Source of the DNA: Adlercreutzia mucosicola DSM 19490 | GTDB lineage: Bacteria > Actinomycetota > Coriobacteriia > Coriobacteriales > Eggerthellaceae | Assembly (NCBI RefSeq): GCF_000422625.1 | Contig: NZ_AUGK01000014.1 | Coordinates: 34,843 to 98,842 of the forward strand | DNA length: 64,000 nucleotides | Reading direction: 5' to 3' | Shown here: positions 35,362 to 44,143 of the stretch, one piece after another | How the letters are laid out: every line of letters begins with the position of its first letter | Numbering within the stretch: position 1 is the first letter of the stretch | Position numbers and translations under genes: made by a program | Notes under the pieces: model-generated | Databases searched by the model: none | Told to the model about the DNA's origin: nothing | The model's input: the letters and a program-made list of their open reading frames with translations, nothing else

Positions 35362-35769
35362 CTATTCTGTCGCCTCCTCAAGAAAAGCCTCAAGTTCTTG
35401 ATCGGTCATCGCCTCCGAGGGCAGTTCGTGCCCAAAAGCGGCGGCCAGGGCCCGGGCCTGGTTCGAGCGCAAGGCGGCCATATCGTCGTTGCCCGCCTCG
35501 GCGTAGTAGCGGGACGAGAGCGAGAGGCTGCGGGCGATGTGCTCCGTCAGGTGCGGGTCCACCCCCGACACCTGCAGGATAGCGGCCATAGACTCCGGTG
35601 CCAGGGAAAGCAGCGCCTCGCCGTCCAGATCGGTGGCCTCCCCCACTGCCATATCCAGCATCCGCGCAGCCCCGTCGGGATCCTCCTCTCCCGCCGCCCG
35701 CTCCATGGACCGCCGAATAGCTCCCATGAGCTGGGCGATAATGCGCATCAGATAATCTTGCTCGAACAC
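35362..35769 (-). CDS. DUF6483-type hypothetical protein, 135 aa
   Basis: GTG start with GGAGGAG upstream: FEQDYLMRIIAQLMGAIRRS opens an all-helical protein, and a TPR-like repeat pattern follows. The N-terminal FEQDYLMR.I.Q motif resembles DUF6483 proteins of Firmicutes and Actinobacteria. Cytoplasmic; function unknown. Confidence 0.7.
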   Translation of the reverse strand: MFEQDYLMRIIAQLMGAIRRSMERAAGEEDPDGAARMLDMAVGEATDLDGEALLSLAPESMAAILQVSGVDPHLTEHIARSLSLSSRYYAEAGNDDMAALRSNQARALAAAFGHELPSEAMTDQELEAFLEEATE

Positions 35770-35853
35770 AGTTGCTCCTCCAATAACTCCGCAGGGGCGC
35801 CTTTCGGGGCGCCTGCCTTCCTCCTCCAAATGGAACAAGCCTCTTTCGCGCCT

Positions 35854-35885
35854 TCGTAGGGGCGGACCCTCAGGCCGGCCGCCCG
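35854..35885. repeat. GTAGGGGCG dispersed intergenic repeat, copy 4
   Basis: TCGTAGGGGCGGACCCTCAG and GCCGGCCGCCCGA form an imperfect palindrome like that at 8871-8897. It lies between ruvB and the DUF6483 gene. Confidence 0.5.
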
Positions 35886-35935
35886 ACAACGTCAGCGCCC
35901 GCAGGGAGGGGCGGACGAAATCGACTCGAGCCGAG

Positions 35936-37018
35936 CTAACAGCCCTCGGGCGCCATAAGGCCCAAGTGCTCCCAGGCGCCGGGGGTGGCCTGGCGGCCCT
36001 TGGGCGTGCGCATCATCAGGCCCTGCTGCATGAGGTAGGGCTCGTACACGTCTTCCACCGTGTCGGGGTCTTCCGCCAGGGCGCTCGCCAGGGTGGTGAG
36101 CCCCACCGGGCGCCCCGAGAACTGCACGCAGAGCACCTCCAGCAGGCGGTTGTCCACCGCATCGAGCCCCAGGTGGTCCACCTCGAAGAACGTGAGGGCC
36201 TCGGCGGCCACGTCCTCGGTGATGGCGCCGTCGCCGCGCACCTGGGCCCAGTCGCGCACGCGCTTCAGCAGGCGGTTCGCCAGACGGGGCGTGCCCCGCG
36301 AGCGTCGCGCGATTTCCAGCGCGCCCTCCTCGTCGATGGACACGTTCAAGATAGCGGCCGACCGGCACACGATGAGCGCCAGCTCCTCGGGCGTGTAGTA
36401 CTGCAGGCGGAAGGCCACGCCGAAGCGGTCGCGCAAAGGGCCGGTGAGCAGGCCCGTGCGCGTGGTGGCTCCGATGAGCGTGAAGCGCGGCAGGTCGAGC
36501 CGGATGGAGCGGGCCGCCGGCCCCTTGCCCACCACGATGTCCAACTCGAAATCCTCCAGCGCCGGGTACAGCACCTCCTCCACCATGCGGTTCAAACGGT
36601 GAATCTCGTCGATGAACAGCACGTCGCCCTCTTCGAGGTTCGTGAGGATGGCGGCCAGGTCCCCCGTGCGGGCGATAGCCGGCCCCGAGGTGGTGCGGAT
36701 GGAAGCGCCCAGCTCGTTGGCCACCACCGTGGCGAGCGTGGTCTTGCCCAGGCCCGGAGGCCCCGAGAACAAAATGTGGTCGGCCACATCGCCCCGGGCC
36801 CGGGCCGCGTCGATCATAATGCCGAGCGATTCCTTCACCTTGGTCTGACCCAGGTAGTCGTCCAGCCGCTTCGGCCGCAGCGAGAAATCCAGTTCCAGGT
36901 CGTCTTCGGTGAAGGTGGGGGCCACGGCCCGCTCGCGGCCCTCGGCCGTCGCGCGCCCCGAAGACGCGCCGCCCTCGGCCACGTACCCGATGCCCTCTAT
37001 GTCCAGATCAAATGCCAT
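35936..37018 (-). CDS. ruvB: Holliday junction branch migration ATPase RuvB
   Basis: 360 residues. Walker [12 protein letters not shown], Walker [11 protein letters not shown], sensor [20 protein letters not shown] and the winged-helix end with [28 protein letters not shown] are all diagnostic. The N-terminus has about 40 additional residues. Third gene of ruvC-ruvA-ruvB (12-bp gap from ruvA), driven from the SOS-type promoter at 38163. Confidence 0.97.
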   Translation of the reverse strand: MAFDLDIEGIGYVAEGGASSGRATAEGRERAVAPTFTEDDLELDFSLRPKRLDDYLGQTKVKESLGIMIDAARARGDVADHILFSGPPGLGKTTLATVVANELGASIRTTSGPAIARTGDLAAILTNLEEGDVLFIDEIHRLNRMVEEVLYPALEDFELDIVVGKGPAARSIRLDLPRFTLIGATTRTGLLTGPLRDRFGVAFRLQYYTPEELALIVCRSAAILNVSIDEEGALEIARRSRGTPRLANRLLKRVRDWAQVRGDGAITEDVAAEALTFFEVDHLGLDAVDNRLLEVLCVQFSGRPVGLTTLASALAEDPDTVEDVYEPYLMQQGLMMRTPKGRQATPGAWEHLGLMAPEGC

Positions 37019-37030
37019 GGCTGCCTATCG

Positions 37031-37633
37031 CTATCGGTTTCCCAAACGTTTCAGCGCATATTGTAGCAGCGCGCCCTCGCCAGTGCCCTCGGGAGCGCCC
37101 TTCAAGGCCACCTCGGCCTCGGCGGAGGTGAAGCCCATGGAGAGCAGCGCCTCGGTGGCGCCGGTCAGCGCCACGCTGGCCGCCGAGGCGGCCCCGTCCG
37201 CGGCACCGCTGTCGAACAGCGTTTCCAAACCGCGCTCCAGCGTGCCCTTCAACTCCAGAATGATGCGCTCGGCCGTCTTCTTGCCCACACCGGGAATGTG
37301 GGACACCCGCGCGATGTCCTGGGCGGCGATGGCGTGGGCCAGCTCGCGGGGGGTGTAGGTGGAAAGGGCCGCCAGGGCCATCTTCGGCCCCACCTTTGAC
37401 ACGCCGATGAGCTTCTCGAACAGGGCCTTCTCCTCGTCGGAGAGGAACCCGTAGAGCCCCAGGCCGTTGTCGCTCACCGACAGGTAGGTGAGCACGCGCG
37501 CGGGCTTGCCCACTTCCAGCTTGCCCAAGTCTCCCTGGGGCATGGACACCGCGTAGCCCACCCCGGTCACATCGATGTAGGCCGTATTCGGCGGCAGCAC
37601 CGCCGCCACTTCCCCGCTCAGAAACGCTATCAT
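37031..37633 (-). CDS. ruvA: Holliday junction branch migration protein RuvA
   Basis: 200 residues. MIAFLSGEVAAVLPPNTAYI is the OB-fold start; HhH motifs LIGVSKVGPKMALAALS and ISHIPGVGKKTAERIILELK-like segment (HIPGVGKKTAERIILELKG) follow; the C-terminal domain binds RuvB. Its ATG overlaps the ruvC stop by 4 bp. Confidence 0.97.
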   Translation of the reverse strand: MIAFLSGEVAAVLPPNTAYIDVTGVGYAVSMPQGDLGKLEVGKPARVLTYLSVSDNGLGLYGFLSDEEKALFEKLIGVSKVGPKMALAALSTYTPRELAHAIAAQDIARVSHIPGVGKKTAERIILELKGTLERGLETLFDSGAADGAASAASVALTGATEALLSMGFTSAEAEVALKGAPEGTGEGALLQYALKRLGNR

Positions 37634-38127
37634 GCGAACCTCCCCGTCTCGTGGGTCGTATAGCAAATGGCCGCGGCCAGGGCGTCGGCCGCATGGTCGG
37701 GCGCCGGATCGCGCTCGAGTTTCAGCAGATGGCGCACCATGTACTGCACCTGCTCCTTCTCGGCCGTGCCCTCGCCCACCACAGCGAGCTTTATCTGGCT
37801 CGGCGAGTACTCGCCCACGGCAAGCCCCATCTCGGCGCAGGCCACCAGCGCCGCACCGCGGGCCTGGCCCGTGGCGAAGGCGGCCGTCACGTTGTTGCCG
37901 AACCACACCGTCTCGATGCCCACGCAGCTGGGCCGGAACCGCTCGATCACAGCCCCCACCTGATGGTGTATCTTCAGCAGCCGCTCGGCCAGGGGTCTAT
38001 CGGCCGGCGTGGCCACGCACCCGTAGGCCACGCATCCCAGCCGCGAGCCGCACTGCTCCACCACGCCCCAGCCCGTGTGGGCCAGGCCCGGGTCGATTCC
38101 CAGTATGATGCGCGCCGTGCCAGCCAA
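37630..38127 (-). CDS. ruvC: Crossover junction endodeoxyribonuclease RuvC
   Basis: About 165 residues. The catalytic acids are in ILGIDPGLAHTGWG, VGIETVWFGNNV and the C-terminal DHAADALAAAI. No ATG is available; TTG 38127 (GGGG upstream) gives MAGTARIILGIDPG and leaves a ~29-nt leader, while TTG 38148 would be nearly leaderless given the -10 at 38163-38168. It cuts Holliday junctions for RuvAB. Its first ~28 codons and promoter are duplicated at 39207-39335. A perfect 12-bp inverted repeat (GATAAGCCCCAC...GTGGGGCTTATC) spans the start region. Confidence 0.93.
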   Translation of the reverse strand: MAGTARIILGIDPGLAHTGWGVVEQCGSRLGCVAYGCVATPADRPLAERLLKIHHQVGAVIERFRPSCVGIETVWFGNNVTAAFATGQARGAALVACAEMGLAVGEYSPSQIKLAVVGEGTAEKEQVQYMVRHLLKLERDPAPDHAADALAAAICYTTHETGRFA

Positions 38128-38193
38128 CAGATAAGCCCCACTTTCCAAAATCGGTGGGGCTTATCATAGAACATATGTTTGCTGATTGCAAGC
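38065..38193 (-). repeat. 129-bp direct repeat, copy A (ruvC 5' end and promoter)
   Basis: Identical to 39207-39335 except one base (38077 G versus 39219 A). It comprises the first codons of ruvC, the hairpin, and the SOS-type promoter. It forms the left boundary of the island 38194-39206. Confidence 0.95.
38163..38191 (-). promoter_or_regulatory. ruvCAB promoter with LexA-type box
   Basis: Minus-strand TTGCAA (complement of 38186-38191), 17 bp, TATGAT (complement of 38163-38168). GAACATATGTTT (38169-38180) occupies the spacer and fits the core GAACRNRYGTTY of Gram-positive LexA sites. ruvAB is a classical SOS operon. Confidence 0.78.
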
Positions 38194-38196
38194 CGG

Positions 38197-38454
38197 CTAT
38201 CTCTCAACGGATTGCGAGGAAGGTCCCGGCGAATCACAGGCAGGAAGCCCCGCATCCCGAAGTATCTCCTTCGCCAAGTACTCATCGCTTCGGCAATGAA
38301 GATCGGCAACACCCTCCTGGATCAACGGCATCAAAGGCGCGTTATAGAAGACGTCCATCGCCTCCTCGGGCGTCATCTGCCCGAGCCGGGCCATGGCATC
38401 AATAATGCGAGCGTACTTCATCTGCAATACGGTCTGCTTTCCTGCATTGCTCAC
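38197..38454 (-). CDS. Small protein of the DUF3791/DUF3990 operon, 85 aa
   Basis: GTG start with GGAGGAAC upstream, overlapping the DUF3990 stop by 4 bp. KYARIIDAMARLGQMTPEEA, then DVFYNAPLMPLIQEGVADLH and RSDEYLAKEIL, is a compact helical protein of a type regularly found beside DUF3990 genes. It may be an antitoxin or immunity factor; this is inferred only from the operon. Confidence 0.65.
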   Translation of the reverse strand: MSNAGKQTVLQMKYARIIDAMARLGQMTPEEAMDVFYNAPLMPLIQEGVADLHCRSDEYLAKEILRDAGLPACDSPGPSSQSVER

Positions 38455-38927
38455 GAGAGTTCCTCCGCCCCGCAAAATCTTAACGCGCGATCGATTGCCC
38501 GCTGAGTTCGGAAACATAGCTGGTCGTTGGGCTTCACGTAGGTCAATCGCCCCAACGCCTCGTCTTTGGTTATCTCGCCCGCGAAGTACAAATCGACCGT
38601 GGTGAACACACGGTCGTTGGCAATGCCGCCCATAACAACGTCCCAAGAGGTGTCGTCAGCGCCCCCGCGGCATGCCATGACGAAATCGAGCCATTGCTCA
38701 TCGTAGGCCGAGAACTCGAGGACGGCCAGGGATGCAAGCGCATCTTCATCAAGGCCGTACTCCCCCACATAGGCCTTTCGGCCACGGCGAAGAAAGCGCT
38801 GGGCGTAGCTGACTGCCTGATCCCTCATCGTCGTGACGTAGAAGCCACGCCCGAAATCGAGATTGCCACGAGAATGCTCGGTGTCGGGACTGCTCACCAC
38901 GCAGTCGGATGCATGGTAGACCCTCAT
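38451..38927 (-). CDS. DUF3990 family protein (ADP-ribosyltransferase-like toxin candidate)
   Basis: 158 residues. MRVYHASDCVVSSPDTEHSR, LDFGRGFYVTTMRDQAVSYA and the C-terminal FRTQRAIDRALRFCGAEEL match DUF3990, a family placed with the ART fold. The His in 'YHAS' and Tyr in 'GFYVTT' would correspond to NAD-binding positions. Translational overlaps with both neighbours suggest a toxin-antitoxin-like module. Activity is not shown. Confidence 0.7.
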   Translation of the reverse strand: MRVYHASDCVVSSPDTEHSRGNLDFGRGFYVTTMRDQAVSYAQRFLRRGRKAYVGEYGLDEDALASLAVLEFSAYDEQWLDFVMACRGGADDTSWDVVMGGIANDRVFTTVDLYFAGEITKDEALGRLTYVKPNDQLCFRTQRAIDRALRFCGAEELS

Positions 38928-39139
38928 GCGACCAGCTTCTTCTCACGCATATAACCGATGAGGTCTTCCATGAGGTAGTCTTTGCCGAAGGTGTGCAGCA
39001 CATCGTAAGAGGCAACGATGTAATCCTGGAGAATACCGCTGCGTGCCAGCAGGTTGTAAATCTCGGTTTGGCTCCGCCCAAGTCGCTCGGACAAATTGCC
39101 GATGCAGTACGTTACGAATTCAACCTCTCGCTTCGACAC
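38924..39139 (-). CDS. DUF3791 family protein (partner of DUF3990)
   Basis: 71 residues from a GTG with AAGGAGGTG upstream. VEFVTYCIGNLSERLGRSQT, then ARSGILQDYIVASYDVLHTF and YLMEDLIGYMREK, is the DUF3791 pattern, usually encoded directly before DUF3990. First gene of the operon. Confidence 0.75.
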   Translation of the reverse strand: MSKREVEFVTYCIGNLSERLGRSQTEIYNLLARSGILQDYIVASYDVLHTFGKDYLMEDLIGYMREKKLVA

Positions 39140-39176
39140 GAAGACACCTCCTTCATCCTACCAGCAACCACGCTTT

Positions 39177-39206
39177 ATTGTACCAAGGCGCCGGCCGGCC
39201 CCTCAA
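39177..39206 (-). promoter_or_regulatory. Possible island-internal promoter
   Basis: Minus-strand TTGAGG (complement of 39201-39206), 18 bp, TACAAT (complement of 39177-39182), 38 bp before the DUF3791 start. It lies at the island boundary and would work alongside the duplicated SOS promoter. Confidence 0.5.
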
Positions 39207-39335
39207 GCCCCAGCCCGTATGGGCCAGGCCCGGGTCGATTCCCAGTATGATGCGCGCCGTGCCAGCCAACAGATAAGCCCCACTTTCCAAAATCGGTGGG
39301 GCTTATCATAGAACATATGTTTGCTGATTGCAAGC
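39207..39335 (-). repeat. 129-bp direct repeat, copy B (duplicated ruvC 5' end and SOS promoter)
   Basis: Near-identical to 38065-38193. It carries a second full promoter: TTGCAA (39328-39333), TATGAT (complement of 39305-39310) and LexA-type box GAACATATGTTT (39311-39322), followed by a truncated ruvC start. Transcription would run leftward into the DUF3791 operon. Confidence 0.95.
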
Positions 39336-39357
39336 TGGAATTCGGCCTATCGCACCT

Positions 39358-40986
39358 CTACACGTTGTACATGCCCGAGTTGGGATAGTCAGCCAGATTC
39401 GCAGGCGCGTCGATGGCGCCGAGGAACTTCCCGTCCTGGATGCACGCCAGCGCATAGGGCTCCGCGGTGGTGTCGTTGCAGATGCCCCACCACCCGTCGT
39501 GGAGGTAGCAGGCGCGGAAGTCCTCGGGGATGGTCAGCGCGGCATCGGTCATGGAGGCGTCGAAGACCACCTCTCCCGAAGCGCTCACGATAGCCGACCG
39601 AAGCGCCGCGTCGCCGCCGGATGAGCCGGCGGCATCCCCGCCAGCCGCAGCGGCGCCGTCCCCGCTCGTCGCAGCGGCCGCGCCGTCCCCGCTGGCCGCA
39701 GAACCGATCGGGCCCGCCGTGCGCACCCACAGCATGCCGTCGTTGGCATCGCTGAAGGCGTCCAGCTCCTCGCCCAGCGGCACGATCCACGCGCCGGCGC
39801 CCACCGAGTACAGGCCGGCCAGAGACTTGTTGGCGCCGCCATAGGGGTTCTGGCGCTCGGCCTCCACGGCCACGATGCCGCTGCCGCCGGGCTGGTCGTA
39901 GTCCAGCTTCCCGCCAATGATGTCGCCCTCGTTCACACTGGCAGCGTCGAACAGGGGCTGGCCGTCGTAGCCGTAGACCTTCTGGTCGTCTGGGGCGTCC
40001 TTGCGGTAGTACCCGCAGCCGAGGGAGCCGATCGGGGCGCCTGCCTCCTGACTCGAAGCGAGCACGTTGCCGCTCCCATCCAGAAGGTACTCCTCACCGT
40101 GGCCCGCGCGGGCCAGCAGCACCCCGTCGTGGAAGGCGTCGGCCGCGGGCCACCCCGAAAGCGGGCCCTCCTCCGCCTTCCCCAGCTCGAACGCAAGGCC
40201 GCCCTGTTCGTTAAGCACCAAAAACACTTTGCTCTGGCCGGCCTCTTGGGCAATCACCGTTAAAACGAGGCGGCCGTCGGCATAGGAGGTCACGTCGCCC
40301 GACACGCTGGACTGCCCCGTGATGCCGGCTGCCGCCAAAACGGGATCGAGGTCAACCGCCGCCGCGCCAGCGCTGTCGAAGAGCGCGTAGTGGGTCTGCT
40401 CGTCGTGCACGGCGTCCCACTCGGCGTCGTACTCGCTCGTCTCCCAGGTGCCCAGCGAGAAGCCACCCGCGAAGGGCGTCTTAAGCACGGCATCGGAAAC
40501 CGCCGGCACCGTGACGTTGCCGTACTCGTTCACCAGGGAGAAGCCGTCGCTAGCATGGGCGCCGAACCACACCGCGGGAAGCGCCGGCACCGCCGGCTCC
40601 GACGCGGCTGCGGGCTCGGCGTCGGCAGCCGCCTCGGGCTCGGGATCGGTCGCCTCGGGCTCGGCGGCCGGCTCCTCGACCGGCGCGGACGCGGGCTCAG
40701 GCGCGGGTTCCGGTGCCGCGAAGGGGTTCGCCACGGCGATGCCCACCGCCGCCAGCGCCACCACCGCCGCCACGGCTATGCCCGCTACGAGCGCCCCGCG
40801 CTTCTTCTTGGGCGTCGCCGCAGCCTCGGGCGCGCCGGCAGCAGGAACACCCTGCCCAGGCGCGCCATCAGCGGTCGCGGCACCCGTCGGAGTCTTCGGG
40901 GTCGCGGTGCTCCCGAAGGCAGCACCGCACTTCGTGCAGAACTTGGAACCATCCGGCATCTCATTGCCGCATTTGGTACAGAACAT
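39358..40986 (-). CDS. Zinc-ribbon-anchored surface protein, 542 aa
   Basis: The N-terminus MFCTKCGNEMPDGSKFCTKCGA is a zinc ribbon (CxxC...CxxC), followed by a Pro/Ala linker, a transmembrane helix (GALVAGIAVAAVVALAAVGI, about residues 64-85), a Glu/Pro/Ala-rich stalk to about 145, and a large extracellular part with WG-repeat-like stretches (WFGAHASDGFSLVNEYGNVT). No catalytic motif is seen. It is last in a row of zinc-ribbon genes that includes the DGR target. Confidence 0.75.
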   Translation of the reverse strand: MFCTKCGNEMPDGSKFCTKCGAAFGSTATPKTPTGAATADGAPGQGVPAAGAPEAAATPKKKRGALVAGIAVAAVVALAAVGIAVANPFAAPEPAPEPASAPVEEPAAEPEATDPEPEAAADAEPAAASEPAVPALPAVWFGAHASDGFSLVNEYGNVTVPAVSDAVLKTPFAGGFSLGTWETSEYDAEWDAVHDEQTHYALFDSAGAAAVDLDPVLAAAGITGQSSVSGDVTSYADGRLVLTVIAQEAGQSKVFLVLNEQGGLAFELGKAEEGPLSGWPAADAFHDGVLLARAGHGEEYLLDGSGNVLASSQEAGAPIGSLGCGYYRKDAPDDQKVYGYDGQPLFDAASVNEGDIIGGKLDYDQPGGSGIVAVEAERQNPYGGANKSLAGLYSVGAGAWIVPLGEELDAFSDANDGMLWVRTAGPIGSAASGDGAAAATSGDGAAAAGGDAAGSSGGDAALRSAIVSASGEVVFDASMTDAALTIPEDFRACYLHDGWWGICNDTTAEPYALACIQDGKFLGAIDAPANLADYPNSGMYNV

Positions 40987-40997
40987 GTAGTATCTCC

Positions 40998-43343
40998 TTA
41001 GAACACTTCGATCTCGGAAATGGCGCAGTCCTCGTACTTCGAGCCGGGATACGCGCTCTCCACCGCTATCCGCAGTTCGCTGCCGGGATAGGTGCTGCCG
41101 AAGTCGATACGCTGGGAGGTCAGCCCGGCGTCCTCAAGGTCGAAGCGACCCACAAGCTCCCCATCGACGTACACGCCGACACGCGACGGGCGCGCGTTCA
41201 TCTCGTAGTGGCGGTCGGACTTCTGATACCCGCTCCAAATGGTGAAGCCGCTGAACCCCTGCTCACCGCCACCCGAGAGGGAAATCCACTCGTTCAGACC
41301 CGACCCGGAAACGCCCTCGACCCAAGCGCTCTTCAAGTCGCCGTCGAGAACATTCGACGCATCGTAGCCGCTCGTGTTTACCTCGTCCACAGGCAGCGCG
41401 CTGCTCGCCTCGGCCGATGTGATGCCCTTGAAGGCCACGGGCTCGACGGCCTCCTCGGGAACCGCAGCCTCGGGCTGGGTCTCCGCCTCATCAGCCTGCC
41501 CGCCCTCGGAAGAGCCGCGCTCGGCCTCGGGAGAAGCGCCGCTCTGGCCCTTCGCCGACGTTTCGCCAGCTGCAGCCGTCGCGCCCCCATCCGCAACCTC
41601 GAAGGCAGCCGGGACGCCGCCGTAAATCAGCTGGGAGTCGGCCCGATCCTCCGCGAACGCGCGGAAGGGGTTCCAGAAGTACGGATCGAGGCAGGCGGAC
41701 AGGATATTGTCGATCTGCGCGAAACGCGGCGCGTCGTAGTCCTCCTCCAGGGTGACGAACCGCTTGTAGGACAACGTGCACTCCCCCGACTTCGCAGCCC
41801 CGTCGCTTGCCGTGTCCCCGTATTGCGGCTGCCACTTCACCAAGCGGCCTCGGTCGTCGTACTCGAACGACGTGGAGGAGACGGTCGGAAAGCTCCAGTG
41901 CATGACGCCCGTGTTCGCCTCGACCTCGCGAACCGCGTCGGACAGCGTGCCGGAGTCGGTATAGGACATCGTCTGCGCATAGGAGCCGTAGTGCCCCCAG
42001 CGGTACGACACCCGAACTGGCTCGCCGTCGCCATTGCGCTCCACGCCATAGGCCTTCGCTTCAAAGGAGTCGGCGTCAGGGCTCGATACCGACGATATAC
42101 GTCCATCATCCCCGTAGGCGACGACCAGCACGGAATCATTGCCGCCCTCGTAGCGGTGGCTCCACGAGGCAAGGCGGCCGTCAGTGTCGTACGAGAAGAC
42201 GAGCGTGCTCGCGCCTCCCTGGCCTACCACCACCCGGCACGTCTCGGGCAGCCCGTTGGCGCCGTATCTCACCGTGTACCTGTCGCCCATATCGGACGAT
42301 GCCTGGGACAGGCGCCCCGCCTCGTCGTAGGAGACGTCCCAGTGGACGGCCGGCGAGCCGTTGGTCCCGCTGTCGTCCATGGCCACGAGGCGCCCTGCCT
42401 CATCGTAGGAGTACTCGTAGCGCTCCTCCTGGTCGTACGGGTACGTGGAAAGGGCGATGAGCCTGCCGGCATCGTCGAACTCGCCCTCGGCGCGCACCTC
42501 ATAGCCCTCGATATCGCCCAGATCGGGAACCGCTCGCGTAAACGAGCTGACAGCCCAATGCTCATGCAGGGGCGTTGCGTCCAGGCTATCCAACCGTACG
42601 GCATCGTCGACGAGCAGCTCGGACAGGACGCCGTTATCTGACAAATCGAGCGCCGTCAGGGCGGTTCCCCTCACGTTGAGCGACGCCAGGCCGGTGCATG
42701 CGCCCAAGGCGAGCTCGGGCAGGGGACTTCCTTCCAGGTCCAAGGTCTCCAGAGCGGGCGCTCGGGAAAGATCGATGTTCGCAATCTCGGCATTTGGCGC
42801 TAAGAAGACGCGCAGAGCGGGCTTTTCGCCCAAGATCACCTCGGCCAGCTGCACGCACCCCTCAGCTGAGAGTGACTCCAGGGCCGTGCAATCGGCGACG
42901 TCGACCGAGCGCAGGGCCTCGCCCGACAGCGCCAGGGCCTTCAGGTTGGGGAAGATGCCCAGCCCTGCCACGTTCGAGGCACCGTCCACGGAGAGCGACT
43001 CAACGGCCGCCGCCTCGTCGCGGGCCACCTTGCCATCGCCATCGGGATCGACCTGGTCCAGGATCGCCTGCCTCAGGACCGGATCGGGAAAGCGGCTCTC
43101 GTCGATGTCGTAAGGAGCAAAGAAGACCGCCCAGATAGCGAAGGACACACCCGCAACCGCGACCGCCGCCGCAGCGATGACCGCGACCATCTTCACCTTG
43201 CGGGGAGACAGCCGCGCGCCGGAACTAAGCGCCGCAGCACCCGTCGGAGCCTCCGGTGTTGCGGCGCCCCCGAAGGCAGCGCCGCACTTCGTGCAGAACT
43301 TGGAACCATCCGGCATCTCGTTGCCGCATTTGGTACAGAACAT
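40998..43343 (-). CDS. Zinc-ribbon-anchored surface protein with LRR-like, YD-like repeats and a discoidin-like end
   Basis: 781 residues from ATG 43343 (AAGGGGGGGTG upstream). Order: zinc ribbon (1-22), transmembrane helix (about 50-70), EF-hand-like DPDGDGKVARDE, leucine-rich part (about 115-240), Rhs/YD-like repeats (YEYSYDEAGRLVAMDDSG; VSYDEAGRLSQASSDMG), a low-complexity linker, and a C-terminal carbohydrate-binding-like domain (NEWISLSGGGEQGFSGFTIW) of the NADase-type glycan-binding/F5-8C kind. It is probably an adhesin. Confidence 0.75.
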   Translation of the reverse strand: MFCTKCGNEMPDGSKFCTKCGAAFGGAATPEAPTGAAALSSGARLSPRKVKMVAVIAAAAVAVAGVSFAIWAVFFAPYDIDESRFPDPVLRQAILDQVDPDGDGKVARDEAAAVESLSVDGASNVAGLGIFPNLKALALSGEALRSVDVADCTALESLSAEGCVQLAEVILGEKPALRVFLAPNAEIANIDLSRAPALETLDLEGSPLPELALGACTGLASLNVRGTALTALDLSDNGVLSELLVDDAVRLDSLDATPLHEHWAVSSFTRAVPDLGDIEGYEVRAEGEFDDAGRLIALSTYPYDQEERYEYSYDEAGRLVAMDDSGTNGSPAVHWDVSYDEAGRLSQASSDMGDRYTVRYGANGLPETCRVVVGQGGASTLVFSYDTDGRLASWSHRYEGGNDSVLVVAYGDDGRISSVSSPDADSFEAKAYGVERNGDGEPVRVSYRWGHYGSYAQTMSYTDSGTLSDAVREVEANTGVMHWSFPTVSSTSFEYDDRGRLVKWQPQYGDTASDGAAKSGECTLSYKRFVTLEEDYDAPRFAQIDNILSACLDPYFWNPFRAFAEDRADSQLIYGGVPAAFEVADGGATAAAGETSAKGQSGASPEAERGSSEGGQADEAETQPEAAVPEEAVEPVAFKGITSAEASSALPVDEVNTSGYDASNVLDGDLKSAWVEGVSGSGLNEWISLSGGGEQGFSGFTIWSGYQKSDRHYEMNARPSRVGVYVDGELVGRFDLEDAGLTSQRIDFGSTYPGSELRIAVESAYPGSKYEDCAISEIEVF

Positions 43344-43355
43344 GGGCACCCCCCC

Positions 43356-44141
43356 TTACGCCTTCGCCTGGCGGGAAATGAGCACGCACACGATGGCGGC
43401 AACAGAGGCCATGCCGCACACGATGGCGTTCGTCGCCCCGCCCGAGGCGGCCAGGCCCGCCGACTCCAAAACGCCGTAGGAAACGAAGGCCCAGGCGAGG
43501 GCCTCGGCCGCCAGAAGCCCGGTGCCGATACCCAGCACCAGGCCGTTGCGGCCGCGGGTCGCCAGAGCGCACACGACGCCGGCGACGACCACGAGGCAGG
43601 ACGCAGCCCAGCGCACCATCGCCCCGAACAGCGCCTCCGCCGGCTTGCGCGACCCCTGGGGCTCGGCGAGGCTGATGGCCCGCGCGCGGCCCGACGCCGC
43701 GGCCTCGGCGGCCTCCGCCGCATCGGCTATCTGTGCCTCGGCGTCCAGATAGGTCGTCGCCGTGGCCGCCAGTTCACCGAACTGGAACGGCGCGTAGCTC
43801 TCCTCGAACTCGGGCAGCGACACATCGGCACCGGTAAGCCCGGCGATGAGCTCGGCGCCGCCCGAGGCGTAGCCGCTCGCGGTCACCGCCGCGGAGCTGG
43901 TGGTGAACCACGGCATGAGGGCGAACAGCAGGGCAACGGCGGCCGCTACGATGGCGGCGATACGCAGAGGCGGAAACGCTCCCGCGGCCGACGGGGCCTT
44001 GAAGACCGCAGGCGCCGCCGCAACCGGCCCCCTCGCGCCCGCAACGGGGGCAGAAGCCGGCACCGCACCGAGCTGGGCGCCGCATTTGCCGCAGAAGGCG
44101 CTGCCGTCGGGCAGCTGGTTGCCGCACTGGGGACAGAACAT
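43356..44141 (-). CDS. Zinc-ribbon membrane protein, 261 aa
   Basis: MFCPQCGNQLPDGSAFCGKC is the zinc ribbon. Transmembrane helices lie at about residues 60-78, 170-190, 195-215 and 235-255, with an external loop of about 90 residues between the first two. It ends 12 bp before the 781-aa gene. Function unknown; the shared N-terminal module suggests a common cytosolic partner. Confidence 0.7.
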   Translation of the reverse strand: MFCPQCGNQLPDGSAFCGKCGAQLGAVPASAPVAGARGPVAAAPAVFKAPSAAGAFPPLRIAAIVAAAVALLFALMPWFTTSSAAVTASGYASGGAELIAGLTGADVSLPEFEESYAPFQFGELAATATTYLDAEAQIADAAEAAEAAASGRARAISLAEPQGSRKPAEALFGAMVRWAASCLVVVAGVVCALATRGRNGLVLGIGTGLLAAEALAWAFVSYGVLESAGLAASGGATNAIVCGMASVAAIVCVLISRQAKA

Positions 44142-44143
44142 GG

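Larger units (their letters stand above)
38194..39206 (-). mobile_element. 1-kb three-gene island between ruvC 5'-end duplications
   Basis: A DUF3791/DUF3990/small-protein operon lies exactly between the two 129-bp direct repeats. No transposase, integrase or terminal inverted repeat is present. The long duplication is unlike IS target duplications and suggests recombination-mediated cassette gain. Confidence 0.7.

Noticed and set aside
38065..39335. Insertion sequence at ruvC
   Set aside because: No transposase or terminal inverted repeats, and the flanking duplication (129 bp) is far longer than an IS target duplication.
39358..40986. A second DGR target among the zinc-ribbon genes
   Set aside because: No copy of the TR-like WWERSPN region is found at the ends of the other zinc-ribbon genes in the window.
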